DNA of 64,000 nt, taken from assembly GCA_947625485.1 (NCBI GenBank), contig CANQOP010000004.1, forward strand, positions 29,328 to 93,327, given 5' to 3'. The DNA comes from an uncultured Clostridia bacterium. GTDB taxonomy: Bacteria; Bacillota; Clostridia; Oscillospirales; Acutalibacteraceae. Shown here one piece after another: positions 25,923-33,485 of this stretch. Each line of letters starts with the position of its first letter. Within the stretch, counting starts at the first letter, position 1. Under the pieces are notes generated by a model. It saw only the letters and a list, made by a program, of their open reading frames with translations. It was not told the origin of the DNA and made no database searches. Made by a program: the position numbers and the translations under genes.

Positions 25923-26675
25923 ATGAACGAAGAAAGAGGGAAGCAGTACGACGACGTTATCGCGGGCCGCAATCCCGTGAGCGAGGCGATTCGTTCCTCG
26001 CGCGCGATCGACCGAATTCTTGTCGCTAAGGGCGCGCGCACGGGAGCTGTCGTCGGCATACTCGCTAAAGCGAAGAAAAAGAATATTCCCATTAAGGAAG
26101 TTGACGTCAAAAAGCTTGATTTTATGGCTCACGGAGCTAATCATCAGGGTATAATAGCCCTAGCAGGCGTGAAGGAATACGCTTCTGTCGAGGATATTCT
26201 CGCTCTCGCCGAAGAGAGAGGAGAACCCCCTTTTATCATTATTCTGGACGAAATCGAGGATCCGCACAACCTCGGCGCTATTATAAGAACTGCGGAGTGT
26301 ACGGGAGCGCACGGCGTAATTATTCCGAAACGCCGCAGCGCAACTCTCAGCTATGCAGTAGGAAAAGCGAGCGCGGGCGCTGTGGAGTACGTTCCCGTAG
26401 CGCGGGTATCTAACATAAATAACATCATCGAAAAGCTGAAAAAGGACGGTTTGTGGGTTTACGGAGCCGATATGAACGGCACTGACTTCACCGAGTGCGA
26501 TTTCAGCGGCGCGGTAGCTCTCGTTATCGGAAACGAGGGCAGGGGCGTCAGCCGTCTGGTGCGCGAGAACTGCGATGAAATGGTTTCGCTGCCGATGAAG
26601 GGGAAGATTAATTCCCTTAACGCGTCCGTTGCGGCGGGCGTGCTTATGTACGCTGTGGCGGCGAAGAGAAAATAA
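25923..26675 (+). CDS. rlmB: 23S rRNA (guanosine-2'-O-)-methyltransferase RlmB / TrmH-family
   Basis: This SpoU-family RNA 2'-O-methyltransferase has about 250 residues, the RlmB length. The N-terminal substrate-binding domain starts GRNPVSEAIRSSRAIDRILV. The knotted catalytic domain has motif 1 NLGAIIRTAECTGAHGVI, motif 2 ALVIGNEGRGVSRLV and motif 3 LPMKGKINSLNASVAAGV. AAGGGTG precedes the chosen ATG; a TTG start nine codons earlier would place the ribosome site inside the gene. The large ATPase-like gene follows after 12 bases, so the two are probably co-transcribed. Other TrmH-type rRNA methylases are possible alternatives. Confidence 0.87.
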   Translation: MNEERGKQYDDVIAGRNPVSEAIRSSRAIDRILVAKGARTGAVVGILAKAKKKNIPIKEVDVKKLDFMAHGANHQGIIALAGVKEYASVEDILALAEERGEPPFIIILDEIEDPHNLGAIIRTAECTGAHGVIIPKRRSATLSYAVGKASAGAVEYVPVARVSNINNIIEKLKKDGLWVYGADMNGTDFTECDFSGAVALVIGNEGRGVSRLVRENCDEMVSLPMKGKINSLNASVAAGVLMYAVAAKRK

Positions 26676-26687
26676 AGGACTGATACT

Positions 26688-29285
26688 ATGAAGGATAGAA
26701 AAAAAGAAGATTCTCAGAAAATCGACATTTCCTCAGAGACAGTTTCAGAAAAGAAAGAGGACTTTAAGCTTGAGCAGATTCTCGCCGAGACTCGCTTTAT
26801 TACCGAGCGCGACGCTATGAAAAAAGCCGCCGAGAAGTACGGCGCGCGCCCCGAAATGGACGAGATTTTCAGTAACGCCGACAGAAAGGTGAGGCTTACG
26901 AACAGCAATCCGCTCAATTTGGACAGCAAGAAGAGGTCCGAGAACCCCGAATCTTCTGAGGATAACGAAATAAAGGGGGAGAAAAACGCCACAACTATGC
27001 AGGCGGAAATTATGATGGATACCCCTGACGAGGAGAACAAGATAATAAACCTCACCCCCGAAATCCCGGAGGGGACAAGCGTAGCCGAGGACGTTATCGA
27101 GGACAGTCCCGAGCTGTCAGAGGTAGACCCCGAGCTCGGCTCGATGTTCTCTACAGGCGACGACTCCTTGGAAATCCTCAAAAAGAAGGACAAGCAGAAT
27201 CCGTATGAGGGGAATTTTGAGAAGAAATTTGGAGTTAAAAAGCCGTCTCCCGACGCGCGCACGGTCGAAAGCCGCGTGCCCGTATATCAGCAGAACTCGG
27301 ACGTGGATATGGTACACGTCAGGGCGGGTCGCTTCTCGAGCGTTGTAAGGGGAGAGTACGAGCAGTATCTGCGCTCGAAGAATCCGTCAATTTCACAGGT
27401 GATAAAGACCGAGATGGCAAAAGTCGAAAATATGCCGCAGAAGGGCGATAAGCGCACTAATAAGGAGAAGGTGCTTTCCGCCGTAGTCGGGTTTTTTTCG
27501 GGCGACTCGTCGGACGACTCCGATATTCCCGCCGATCAAGTTGTGACCGTTGAGGATTATGGCGGAGAGGAGGACAAGAAGAGTATCCTCTACGAGCTTA
27601 ATTTAAATATCCGTAAGCTCTTTGTACGCAGCTTCGTAATGTCGATTGTGACGTTTATTTCCCTTGTGATTACCGTGCTCGTAGGCGTTATTCCCGACCA
27701 GCTTATTGCAGGTATTGTCCACGCTCCGATAATTTACGCGGTAGTTAATTTCCTCATTGCGGGAGTTGTGATTTTTATAAACAGAATAACTATTTATTCG
27801 GGACTTACCCCTCTCGTAAAGCTAAGAGGAAATTCCGACACTGCGCTTGCCGTAGGAGCAATAGGTATGGGACTTCAGGCGATAGTTTCGCTGTTTAGGC
27901 TTTTCGGTATGGAAAGGTTCGATATAAGTTTCTATACCATAATTGTTACAATTGGTTTTTTGTGTAACTGTATCGGTAAGCTGATGATGGTTCTAAGGGT
28001 TAAGGGCAATTTTAAATTTATTTCGTCAGAAACTCCTAGCCACGCCGTCAAGATTTATACTAATGAGGAAATCGCAAAAAAGATGATGAGCGGCACCGTT
28101 TACGAGCAGCCGATCATTACATATCACCATAAGACAAAGTTCCTGTCGAATTTTCTCAAAATTTCCTACGCTCCCGACCCGAGCGAGGATTTAGCAGGCA
28201 AGATTGCTCCTGTTACGGTAATCTGTTCTCTCGTTGTAGCGGTACTGTTCGGAGTGCTCAATACGTCGTTTACAGGCGCGGTTGACGTTCTGGCGGTTAT
28301 GTCCGCGGTAAGTATCCCTATTTGCACCCTTCTTGCGGTCAATCTTCCTATGAGAATGATGTGCAAAAAGCTCAATAAGTACGACGCAATGATTGCGGGC
28401 TATCCGTCTGTAAAACAGTTTTGCGACAGTAACGCCGTTATGATTGACGCTGTCGACCTCTATCCAGAGGGTTGCGTAAGACTCGACGGAATCAAGACCT
28501 TCGCAAACCACCGCACAGACGAGAGCGTGCTCTCCGCAGCGGCTATACTAAAAGAGGCTCAGAGCCCGATGTTCACAGTATTTAATAAGAGTATGCTCAA
28601 CCGTGAGGGCGGACCCGCATTGCCTGAGGTCGAGTCAGTGCTTTATGAGGACGGTATGGGCCTTGTGGGCAGGGTGAACGGAGAGAGAATTCTTGTCGGA
28701 AACCGCACGCTTCTGCAAAAATATAATATCGAAACGCCGTCCGAAGATTATGAGGAGAAATATCTCATAGAGGGCAGGCAGATTACATATCTCGCTCAGG
28801 GAAGCGAGCTTATTTCGATGTTCGTCACAACCTATACCCCCGATAAGGAGGTTATGGACGCGCTGCAGCGCGGCGAGATTGACGGGCTGTGTTACCTTAT
28901 CCGCACCACCGACTGCAATATTACCTCTGATTCGATTTCGCGTGATTTCAACCTCTTCCACCGCAGCATAAAGATTCTGCCGACAGGTCTCGGAAACGTG
29001 TGCAAGGAGGCACAGTCGCAGCAGGAGGAACAGTCCAGAGCTTACCTCGGTACGCGCGGAAAAATCTCATCAATGGTGCGCGCTGTGGCGGGCTGTGTTA
29101 GAATAAAGGGGAATATTTCGCTCGCTATCGTGATACAGCTTATCGCTCTTGTGCTCGGTCTGCTGCTGGTGGCGGCGCTGTGTCTGTACGGTACTTTGTC
29201 GGTACTCGGTACTATGCAGATACTCTGTTATTCGCTTTTCTGGGCGCTCGCGGCTATTATCGCGCCGCTTATTCAGAAACCGTAA
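26688..29285 (+). CDS. Degenerate P1B-type ATPase homologue with long acidic N-terminus
   Basis: This 865-residue protein has no named function that I recognise. Residues 1-300 are charged and probably disordered. The rest follows the plan of a metal-transporting P-type ATPase. Membrane segments lie at about 312-365, with a GNSDTALAVGAIG segment (381-393) like the family's xNMDxLVALG. Another membrane pair at about 505-555 has SIPIC (542-546) where CPC is expected. The phosphorylation site DKTGTLTEG is replaced by DAVDLYPEG (587-595). An N-domain-like GLVGRVNGERILVGNR (658-673) and two last membrane segments follow. The TGE actuator loop and the GDGxND hinge are missing. It is therefore probably not a working pump, perhaps a regulator or scaffold. 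It lies 12 bases behind rlmB. Confidence 0.6.
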   Translation: MKDRKKEDSQKIDISSETVSEKKEDFKLEQILAETRFITERDAMKKAAEKYGARPEMDEIFSNADRKVRLTNSNPLNLDSKKRSENPESSEDNEIKGEKNATTMQAEIMMDTPDEENKIINLTPEIPEGTSVAEDVIEDSPELSEVDPELGSMFSTGDDSLEILKKKDKQNPYEGNFEKKFGVKKPSPDARTVESRVPVYQQNSDVDMVHVRAGRFSSVVRGEYEQYLRSKNPSISQVIKTEMAKVENMPQKGDKRTNKEKVLSAVVGFFSGDSSDDSDIPADQVVTVEDYGGEEDKKSILYELNLNIRKLFVRSFVMSIVTFISLVITVLVGVIPDQLIAGIVHAPIIYAVVNFLIAGVVIFINRITIYSGLTPLVKLRGNSDTALAVGAIGMGLQAIVSLFRLFGMERFDISFYTIIVTIGFLCNCIGKLMMVLRVKGNFKFISSETPSHAVKIYTNEEIAKKMMSGTVYEQPIITYHHKTKFLSNFLKISYAPDPSEDLAGKIAPVTVICSLVVAVLFGVLNTSFTGAVDVLAVMSAVSIPICTLLAVNLPMRMMCKKLNKYDAMIAGYPSVKQFCDSNAVMIDAVDLYPEGCVRLDGIKTFANHRTDESVLSAAAILKEAQSPMFTVFNKSMLNREGGPALPEVESVLYEDGMGLVGRVNGERILVGNRTLLQKYNIETPSEDYEEKYLIEGRQITYLAQGSELISMFVTTYTPDKEVMDALQRGEIDGLCYLIRTTDCNITSDSISRDFNLFHRSIKILPTGLGNVCKEAQSQQEEQSRAYLGTRGKISSMVRAVAGCVRIKGNISLAIVIQLIALVLGLLLVAALCLYGTLSVLGTMQILCYSLFWALAAIIAPLIQKP

Positions 29286-29312
29286 AAATAGTGTGTAGTC
29301 ACACTGTTTTCA
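29284..29312 (+). terminator. Terminator after the ATPase-like gene
   Basis: AAAAATAGTGTG pairs with CACACTGTTTT around a four-base loop, with T-rich sequence behind it. Confidence 0.65.
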
Positions 29313-29449
29313 TTCTAGCTTATATTGCCCGCTCGATTTGCCGCTGTGCATCAAACGAGCGACGGCGGAATTTCCGTTTACTCCTTATCCGCCCACGATA
29401 AGGTTGTGGAAATTTTTACTTTAATAGGAAACGCCGTTTTCTATTAAGT
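29313..29449. other. Hairpin-rich intergenic stretch upstream of rpe
   Basis: Several separate inverted repeats occur in a row: CGCTCG/CGAGCG (about 29332-29366), CCTTATC/GATAAGG (about 29382-29403) and CTTTAATAG/CTATTAAG (about 29419-29448). A copy of the dispersed repeat follows at once. No gene is seen. Confidence 0.4.
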
Positions 29450-29526
29450 ATTTGTATTTTCCGCACAGCTTGCTTTGCGAGGCAACGTGCGATGAGTGAA
29501 GAAAGCGTGAGGCGCGCGTTTTCTTG
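29450..29526 (+). repeat. Dispersed two-hairpin repeat, copy A
   Basis: One of three related copies of about 77 bases (others at 30218-30292 and 46052-46129). It runs TTTGTATTTTCCGCAC to TTTTCTTG. The first hairpin pairs CGCAC..TTGC with GCAA.GTGCG, and the second pairs AAGAAA with TTTTCTT. It lies 39 bases ahead of rpe. Confidence 0.7.
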
Positions 29527-29565
29527 ACTTTTATTTGTGGGCGGAAAGGCTATGGGAATTGTACT

Positions 29566-30216
29566 ATGTTAATTGCACCGTCGCTTTTATCCTGCGACTT
29601 TTCACAGTTTGGAAATGAAATAAAGAGAATGGACGACGCGGGCGCGGATTATATGCATCTCGACGTTATGGACGGTCACTTCGTGCCGAATATCACCTTC
29701 GGCGCGCCTGTAATAAAGTTCGTCAGGAGGTTTACGGACAAGGTGTTCGACGTTCATCTGATGATAAGCGAGCCTTTAAGGTATATCGACGATTTCTGCA
29801 ACGCGGGCGCCGATATTATCACGTTCCACGTAGAATGTGACAGCGGTATAGACGAAACCATCGAAAAAATCAAAAGCCGCGGTGTTAAGGCAGGACTTGT
29901 GATAAAGCCGAGAACGCCTGCGGAGGCGGTTTTTCCGTACCTCGACAGGCTTGATATGGTTCTCGTTATGACGGTTGAGCCCGGCTTTGGCGGTCAGAGC
30001 TTTATGGCTGATATGCTCCCGAAGGTCGAGTCTCTGCGCGGCGAAATTCGTAAAAGAAACCTCGAAGTGCTGATTGAGGCGGACGGAGGAATAGGTGAGC
30101 AGAACATTAAGCAGTGCGCAGACGCGGGCGTTGATGTAGCCGTTGCAGGCACAGCCGTGTTCAAAACGGACGACCCGAGAGCCGCGATAGCGAAGCTCAA
30201 ATCATTATGTGTATAA
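29566..30216 (+). CDS. rpe: Ribulose-phosphate 3-epimerase
   Basis: This TIM-barrel enzyme interconverts ribulose 5-phosphate and xylulose 5-phosphate in the pentose phosphate pathway. The 216-residue product is the usual length. It starts IAPSLLSCDFSQFGNEI, has metal and catalytic residues in LDVMDGHFVPNITFG and DVHLM, and the phosphate-binding MTVEPGFGGQSF and IEADGGIG segments. The ATG at 29566 is chosen because the family begins MxIAPSLL; GGGA lies ahead of it. Copies of the dispersed repeat flank the gene in opposite orientation. Confidence 0.93.
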   Translation: MLIAPSLLSCDFSQFGNEIKRMDDAGADYMHLDVMDGHFVPNITFGAPVIKFVRRFTDKVFDVHLMISEPLRYIDDFCNAGADIITFHVECDSGIDETIEKIKSRGVKAGLVIKPRTPAEAVFPYLDRLDMVLVMTVEPGFGGQSFMADMLPKVESLRGEIRKRNLEVLIEADGGIGEQNIKQCADAGVDVAVAGTAVFKTDDPRAAIAKLKSLCV

Positions 30217-30217
30217 A

Positions 30218-30292
30218 CAAGAAAGCGCGCGATGCACGCTTTCTTCACTTATCGCACGTTGCTTAGCGGCAGCAAACTGTGCGAAGAATACA
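30218..30292 (-). repeat. Dispersed two-hairpin repeat, copy B
   Basis: This is an inverted copy relative to 29450-29526. It begins one base after the rpe stop codon. The first stem AAGAAAGCG/CACGCTTTCTT could serve as a 3' hairpin of the rpe message, and the second pairs TCGCAC with GTGCGA. Confidence 0.7.
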
Positions 30293-30330
30293 ACTGAAGC
30301 CTGCGCGTTGAGCGCAGGCTTCAGTTGTAT
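30288..30330. terminator. Nineteen-base perfect stem between rpe and mecA
   Basis: ATACAACTGAAGCCTGCGC (30288-30306) pairs completely with 30312-30330 around the loop GTTGA. The two genes converge here, so a bidirectional terminator is likely, although the T-tract is weak. Confidence 0.6.
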
Positions 30331-30346
30331 TACATCCTTTAAGGAA

Positions 30347-30913
30347 TCACGAATTAAAAAAGTGAGACGCGATTGTTTTTACCGCACATTCTCCGGCAAT
30401 TTCCCTGCCGTTTTCTTCTATTCTCGCCGCAGCCACCCTGCTGCATACATAGCAGTCCCCAAATTCCTCAAGCATAGCGAGCGTGTAAAGGGATACGGGC
30501 TTACTGTCAACCAGAAGGTAGTATTTATCGTCCAGCAAATATACGCTGTTTTTCGGCAGGCTTGATGTATTCCTTACGGCGACGCTCGCGTCAATCAGCG
30601 CGTCGACTGTACTGAAAACGCAGCACAGCTTTTTGTCGCTGCGCTTTACGCGGTAAATGCGGCGTTTCTGCTTTGGCGAGAGAGTAAGAAGAATGAGACA
30701 GCCGCTCTTATGCGGCAGTGCCTCAACAAGCATTTTTTTGTTGTCTATGCTCATACCCGTTTTGCTGCACGCGAGCGTGAGCAGTCGGCTGAGTATTCTG
30801 CGCGAGTGCGGGTCGGAGAAGCTCAGAGTGCTGTATTCGAGTGAAAAGTCCTTCATATCGTCACTTCCGAGCACAATAAGTACTTTGCTCGGGTCAATCT
30901 GTTCTATAGTCAT
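30347..30913 (-). CDS. mecA: MecA-like adaptor protein
   Basis: This 188-residue cytoplasmic protein resembles the adaptor MecA, which hands substrates to the ClpC/ClpP protease. The N-terminus MTIEQIDPSKVLIVLGSDDM and the later KKMLVEALPHKSGCLILLTL follow the family pattern. A C-terminal domain with VYLLDDKYYLLVD, LYTLAMLEEFG and RIEENGREI would bind ClpC. The ATG at 30913 is chosen over an open frame reaching 31063 because AGGTGA lies five bases upstream. It is divergent from the glucosidase gene and stands alone. In Bacillus MecA restrains competence and sporulation; its targets here are unknown. Confidence 0.75.
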   Translation of the reverse strand: MTIEQIDPSKVLIVLGSDDMKDFSLEYSTLSFSDPHSRRILSRLLTLACSKTGMSIDNKKMLVEALPHKSGCLILLTLSPKQKRRIYRVKRSDKKLCCVFSTVDALIDASVAVRNTSSLPKNSVYLLDDKYYLLVDSKPVSLYTLAMLEEFGDCYVCSRVAAARIEENGREIAGECAVKTIASHFFNS

Positions 30914-31089
30914 ACAATCACCTAATAACATAATATGTGAGAACAGGCAGGTTTGCAAGTGATTATTATTGGATGTAAAAAATTGGATATGTATAGTATA
31001 AATCTGACAATTTTTTACCAATATTTGTTGCATACCGTTGTTATTATATGTTAAAATTAACAAAAGACTATGTCTATAGGAGTGGTACT

Positions 31090-32625
31090 ATGTCTAATTG
31101 GTTAAAGGACGCTATATTTTACGAGATTTATCCGCAGAGCTTTTATGACAGCAACGGCGACGGAATCGGCGATATTCAGGGTATTATCCAAAAGCTCGAT
31201 TATGTAAAGCAGCTCGGATGTAATGCCATATGGCTTAACCCTGTATACGATTCACCGTTTAAGGACGCGGGTTACGACGTGCGCAACTACAGAAAGGTCG
31301 CGCCGCGCTACGGAACGAACGACGATTTGATTGAACTTATAAACACCGCACACAAAAAGAAAATACACATTATTCTCGACCTTGTTCCGGGTCACACAAG
31401 CGACACCCACCCGTGGTTTAAGCAAGCTCGTCAGGCAAAGGAAAATAAATTTTCAAACCGTTACATTTTCACAAAATCGGTTTGGGACGCTCCGCCCGAG
31501 TACCGTATGATGTGCGGACTCTGCGAGCGCGACGGAAATTATATGGTCAACTATTTCAGCAGTCAGCCTGCGCTCAACTACGGCTTTGCCGAGGTTACTC
31601 ACCCTGAGTGGCAGCTTCCGATGGACCATCCCGACTGCCGCGATACGGTCGAGGCGCTCAAGGAAATTATGCGTTTCTGGCTCGACCAGGGCGCGGACGG
31701 ATTCCGCGTTGATATGGCTGACTCACTCGTTAAAAACGACGACACAAAGCTGCCTACCGCGACCATATGGGCTGAGGTACGCGAGATGATGGATAAAGAA
31801 TATCCCGACGCGGTGCTTGTCGCGGAGTGGTGCAACCCTCCTGTTGCAATTAACAAGGGAGGCTTCCACTCGGACTTTTACCTCGACCATATCGGCAACG
31901 GCTGCAACGTGCTTTTCCGCGCCGGAGACTGGGGAGACAAGGCGTTTTTCAACAAAAACGGTCAGGGTAATATCCGCGCGTTTACCGACGAATATGTACC
32001 GAACTATCTTCAGACAAAGGACAACGGTTATATCAGCTTTATAACCTGCAACCACGATACTCCGCGTTTGACCGCTTACCTTGACGAGGAGGCGATTAAG
32101 ATCTCTTACGCGACGATTTTTACCCTTCCCGGTGTTCCGTTCCTATACTACGGAGACGAGATAGGTATGCGTTACCTTAAAGGGCTTACAAGCGTTGAGG
32201 GCGGATACAGCCGCACAGGCTCGCGCTCTCCGATGCAGTGGGGGAAAGGCAAAAATTTCGGCTTTTCAGGAAGCGACACGACGTATATCCCCGTTGACCC
32301 TGACGAGAACGCTCCGACTGTAGAAAACCAGTGCCGCAAAAAGAACAGTATCTACAAGGTTGTAAAGGACGTTATCAAGCTCAGAAAGAAGTACAAAGAG
32401 CTTGGAGCCGACGGAGATTTCGAGGTGCTTTACGCCGAGGAAAATTCCTTTCCGTTCGTATATAAGCGCGGCAGGTTCGTAATTTTCGTCAATCCTCTCG
32501 ACAGACTTGTCGACGTAAAGTTCGAGTACGAGGTAAAGCAGGAAATTTACAGAATAGGCGAATTTGTTCAGTCGTGGGAGAAAATGACATTAAGCCCTCA
32601 GAGCTTCGTAATTGTAGAAGTATAA
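31090..32625 (+). CDS. Intracellular alpha-glucosidase (GH13)
   Basis: This 511-residue GH13 enzyme has no signal peptide and would act inside the cell on short imported alpha-glucosides. It opens with DAIFYEIYPQSFYDSNGDGIGD. The catalytic motifs are DLVPGHTS (98-104; the usual Asn is Gly here), GFRVDMAD with nucleophile Asp208, VAEWCNP with acid Glu246, and TCNHDTPR. GSRSPMQW is typical of oligo-1,6-glucosidase and trehalose-6-phosphate hydrolase relatives. AGGAGTG precedes the ATG. It probably completes breakdown of sugars taken up by the importer at 1109-5018, although it is unlinked. The precise bond specificity is open. Confidence 0.88.
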   Translation: MSNWLKDAIFYEIYPQSFYDSNGDGIGDIQGIIQKLDYVKQLGCNAIWLNPVYDSPFKDAGYDVRNYRKVAPRYGTNDDLIELINTAHKKKIHIILDLVPGHTSDTHPWFKQARQAKENKFSNRYIFTKSVWDAPPEYRMMCGLCERDGNYMVNYFSSQPALNYGFAEVTHPEWQLPMDHPDCRDTVEALKEIMRFWLDQGADGFRVDMADSLVKNDDTKLPTATIWAEVREMMDKEYPDAVLVAEWCNPPVAINKGGFHSDFYLDHIGNGCNVLFRAGDWGDKAFFNKNGQGNIRAFTDEYVPNYLQTKDNGYISFITCNHDTPRLTAYLDEEAIKISYATIFTLPGVPFLYYGDEIGMRYLKGLTSVEGGYSRTGSRSPMQWGKGKNFGFSGSDTTYIPVDPDENAPTVENQCRKKNSIYKVVKDVIKLRKKYKELGADGDFEVLYAEENSFPFVYKRGRFVIFVNPLDRLVDVKFEYEVKQEIYRIGEFVQSWEKMTLSPQSFVIVEV

Positions 32626-32636
32626 TTATTATACCG

Positions 32637-32661
32637 AAAGGCACCCGACGGGTGCCTTTTC
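32637..32661 (+). terminator. Terminator after alpha-glucosidase gene
   Basis: AAAGGCACC pairs with GGTGCCTTTT around CGACG, followed by CTGG. This is a compact intrinsic terminator. Confidence 0.75.
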
Positions 32662-32786
32662 TGGTTGAACAAATCATTTACAGGTGATAAAATATTATTT
32701 GTATATTTCTTAAACAAATCTTAATAACATAGATACTTTTTTCTTAATTACGGAAAGGCTAAAATGATAGTCAAGGAGGGCGAAAT

Positions 32787-33485
32787 ATGTATAACATACT
32801 AATCTGCGACGACGAACAGGATATTGTAAATGCTCTGAAAATCTATCTTTCCGACCCGAACTATACGATTTTCGAGGCGCACAACGGGCGCGAGGCGATT
32901 GAGGTAATCTCACGCGAGGAGATTCACCTCGTGTTAATGGATATAATGATGCCTCAACTCGACGGAATTTCCGCTATGGTAAAGCTGAGAGAAACGAACA
33001 ACGTGCCCGTAATTTTGCTGACGGCAAAAAGCGAGGATACCGACAAGATACTCGGACTGAATGTCGGAGCGGACGATTATATTACAAAGCCGTTCAACCC
33101 TGTCGAGGTCGCCGCGCGGGTGCGCTCGCAGTTAAGACGGTATATGCAGCTCGGCGGTTCAATCGTTAAGAGGGACAGTTATGTTGTCGGAGGAATAGAG
33201 CTAAATGACCGCTCAAAAACTGTCGCCATCGACGGAGACGAGGTGAACCTCACGCCCAAGGAGTACGATATATTAAAGCTCCTGATCTCAAACGCAGGCA
33301 GGGTTTACTCGCCCAAGGAAATTTACGCCGAGGTCTGGAAGGAAAATCCGTTCGGAGGCGAGAACACGGTAGCCGTACATATACGCCATCTCCGCGAAAA
33401 AATCGAAATCAACCCCGCCGAACCGCGCTATTTAAAGGTAGTGTTCGGACAGGGGTACAAAATCGAGAAAGGAAAGGGCATATGA
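32787..33485 (+). CDS. OmpR-family response regulator
   Basis: This 232-residue regulator has a receiver domain with acidic residues CDDE (8-10), the phosphorylation site Asp52 in VLMDIMMPQLDG, the conserved Thr in LLTAKSE and Lys in ITKPFNP. The C-terminal winged-helix DNA-binding domain contains LTPKEYDILKLL and VHIRHLREKIE. AAGGAGGG precedes the ATG. Its stop overlaps the kinase start, so the pair is co-translated. It is closest in style to VanR/PhoB-type regulators. The target genes are unknown. Confidence 0.93.
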   Translation: MYNILICDDEQDIVNALKIYLSDPNYTIFEAHNGREAIEVISREEIHLVLMDIMMPQLDGISAMVKLRETNNVPVILLTAKSEDTDKILGLNVGADDYITKPFNPVEVAARVRSQLRRYMQLGGSIVKRDSYVVGGIELNDRSKTVAIDGDEVNLTPKEYDILKLLISNAGRVYSPKEIYAEVWKENPFGGENTVAVHIRHLREKIEINPAEPRYLKVVFGQGYKIEKGKGI

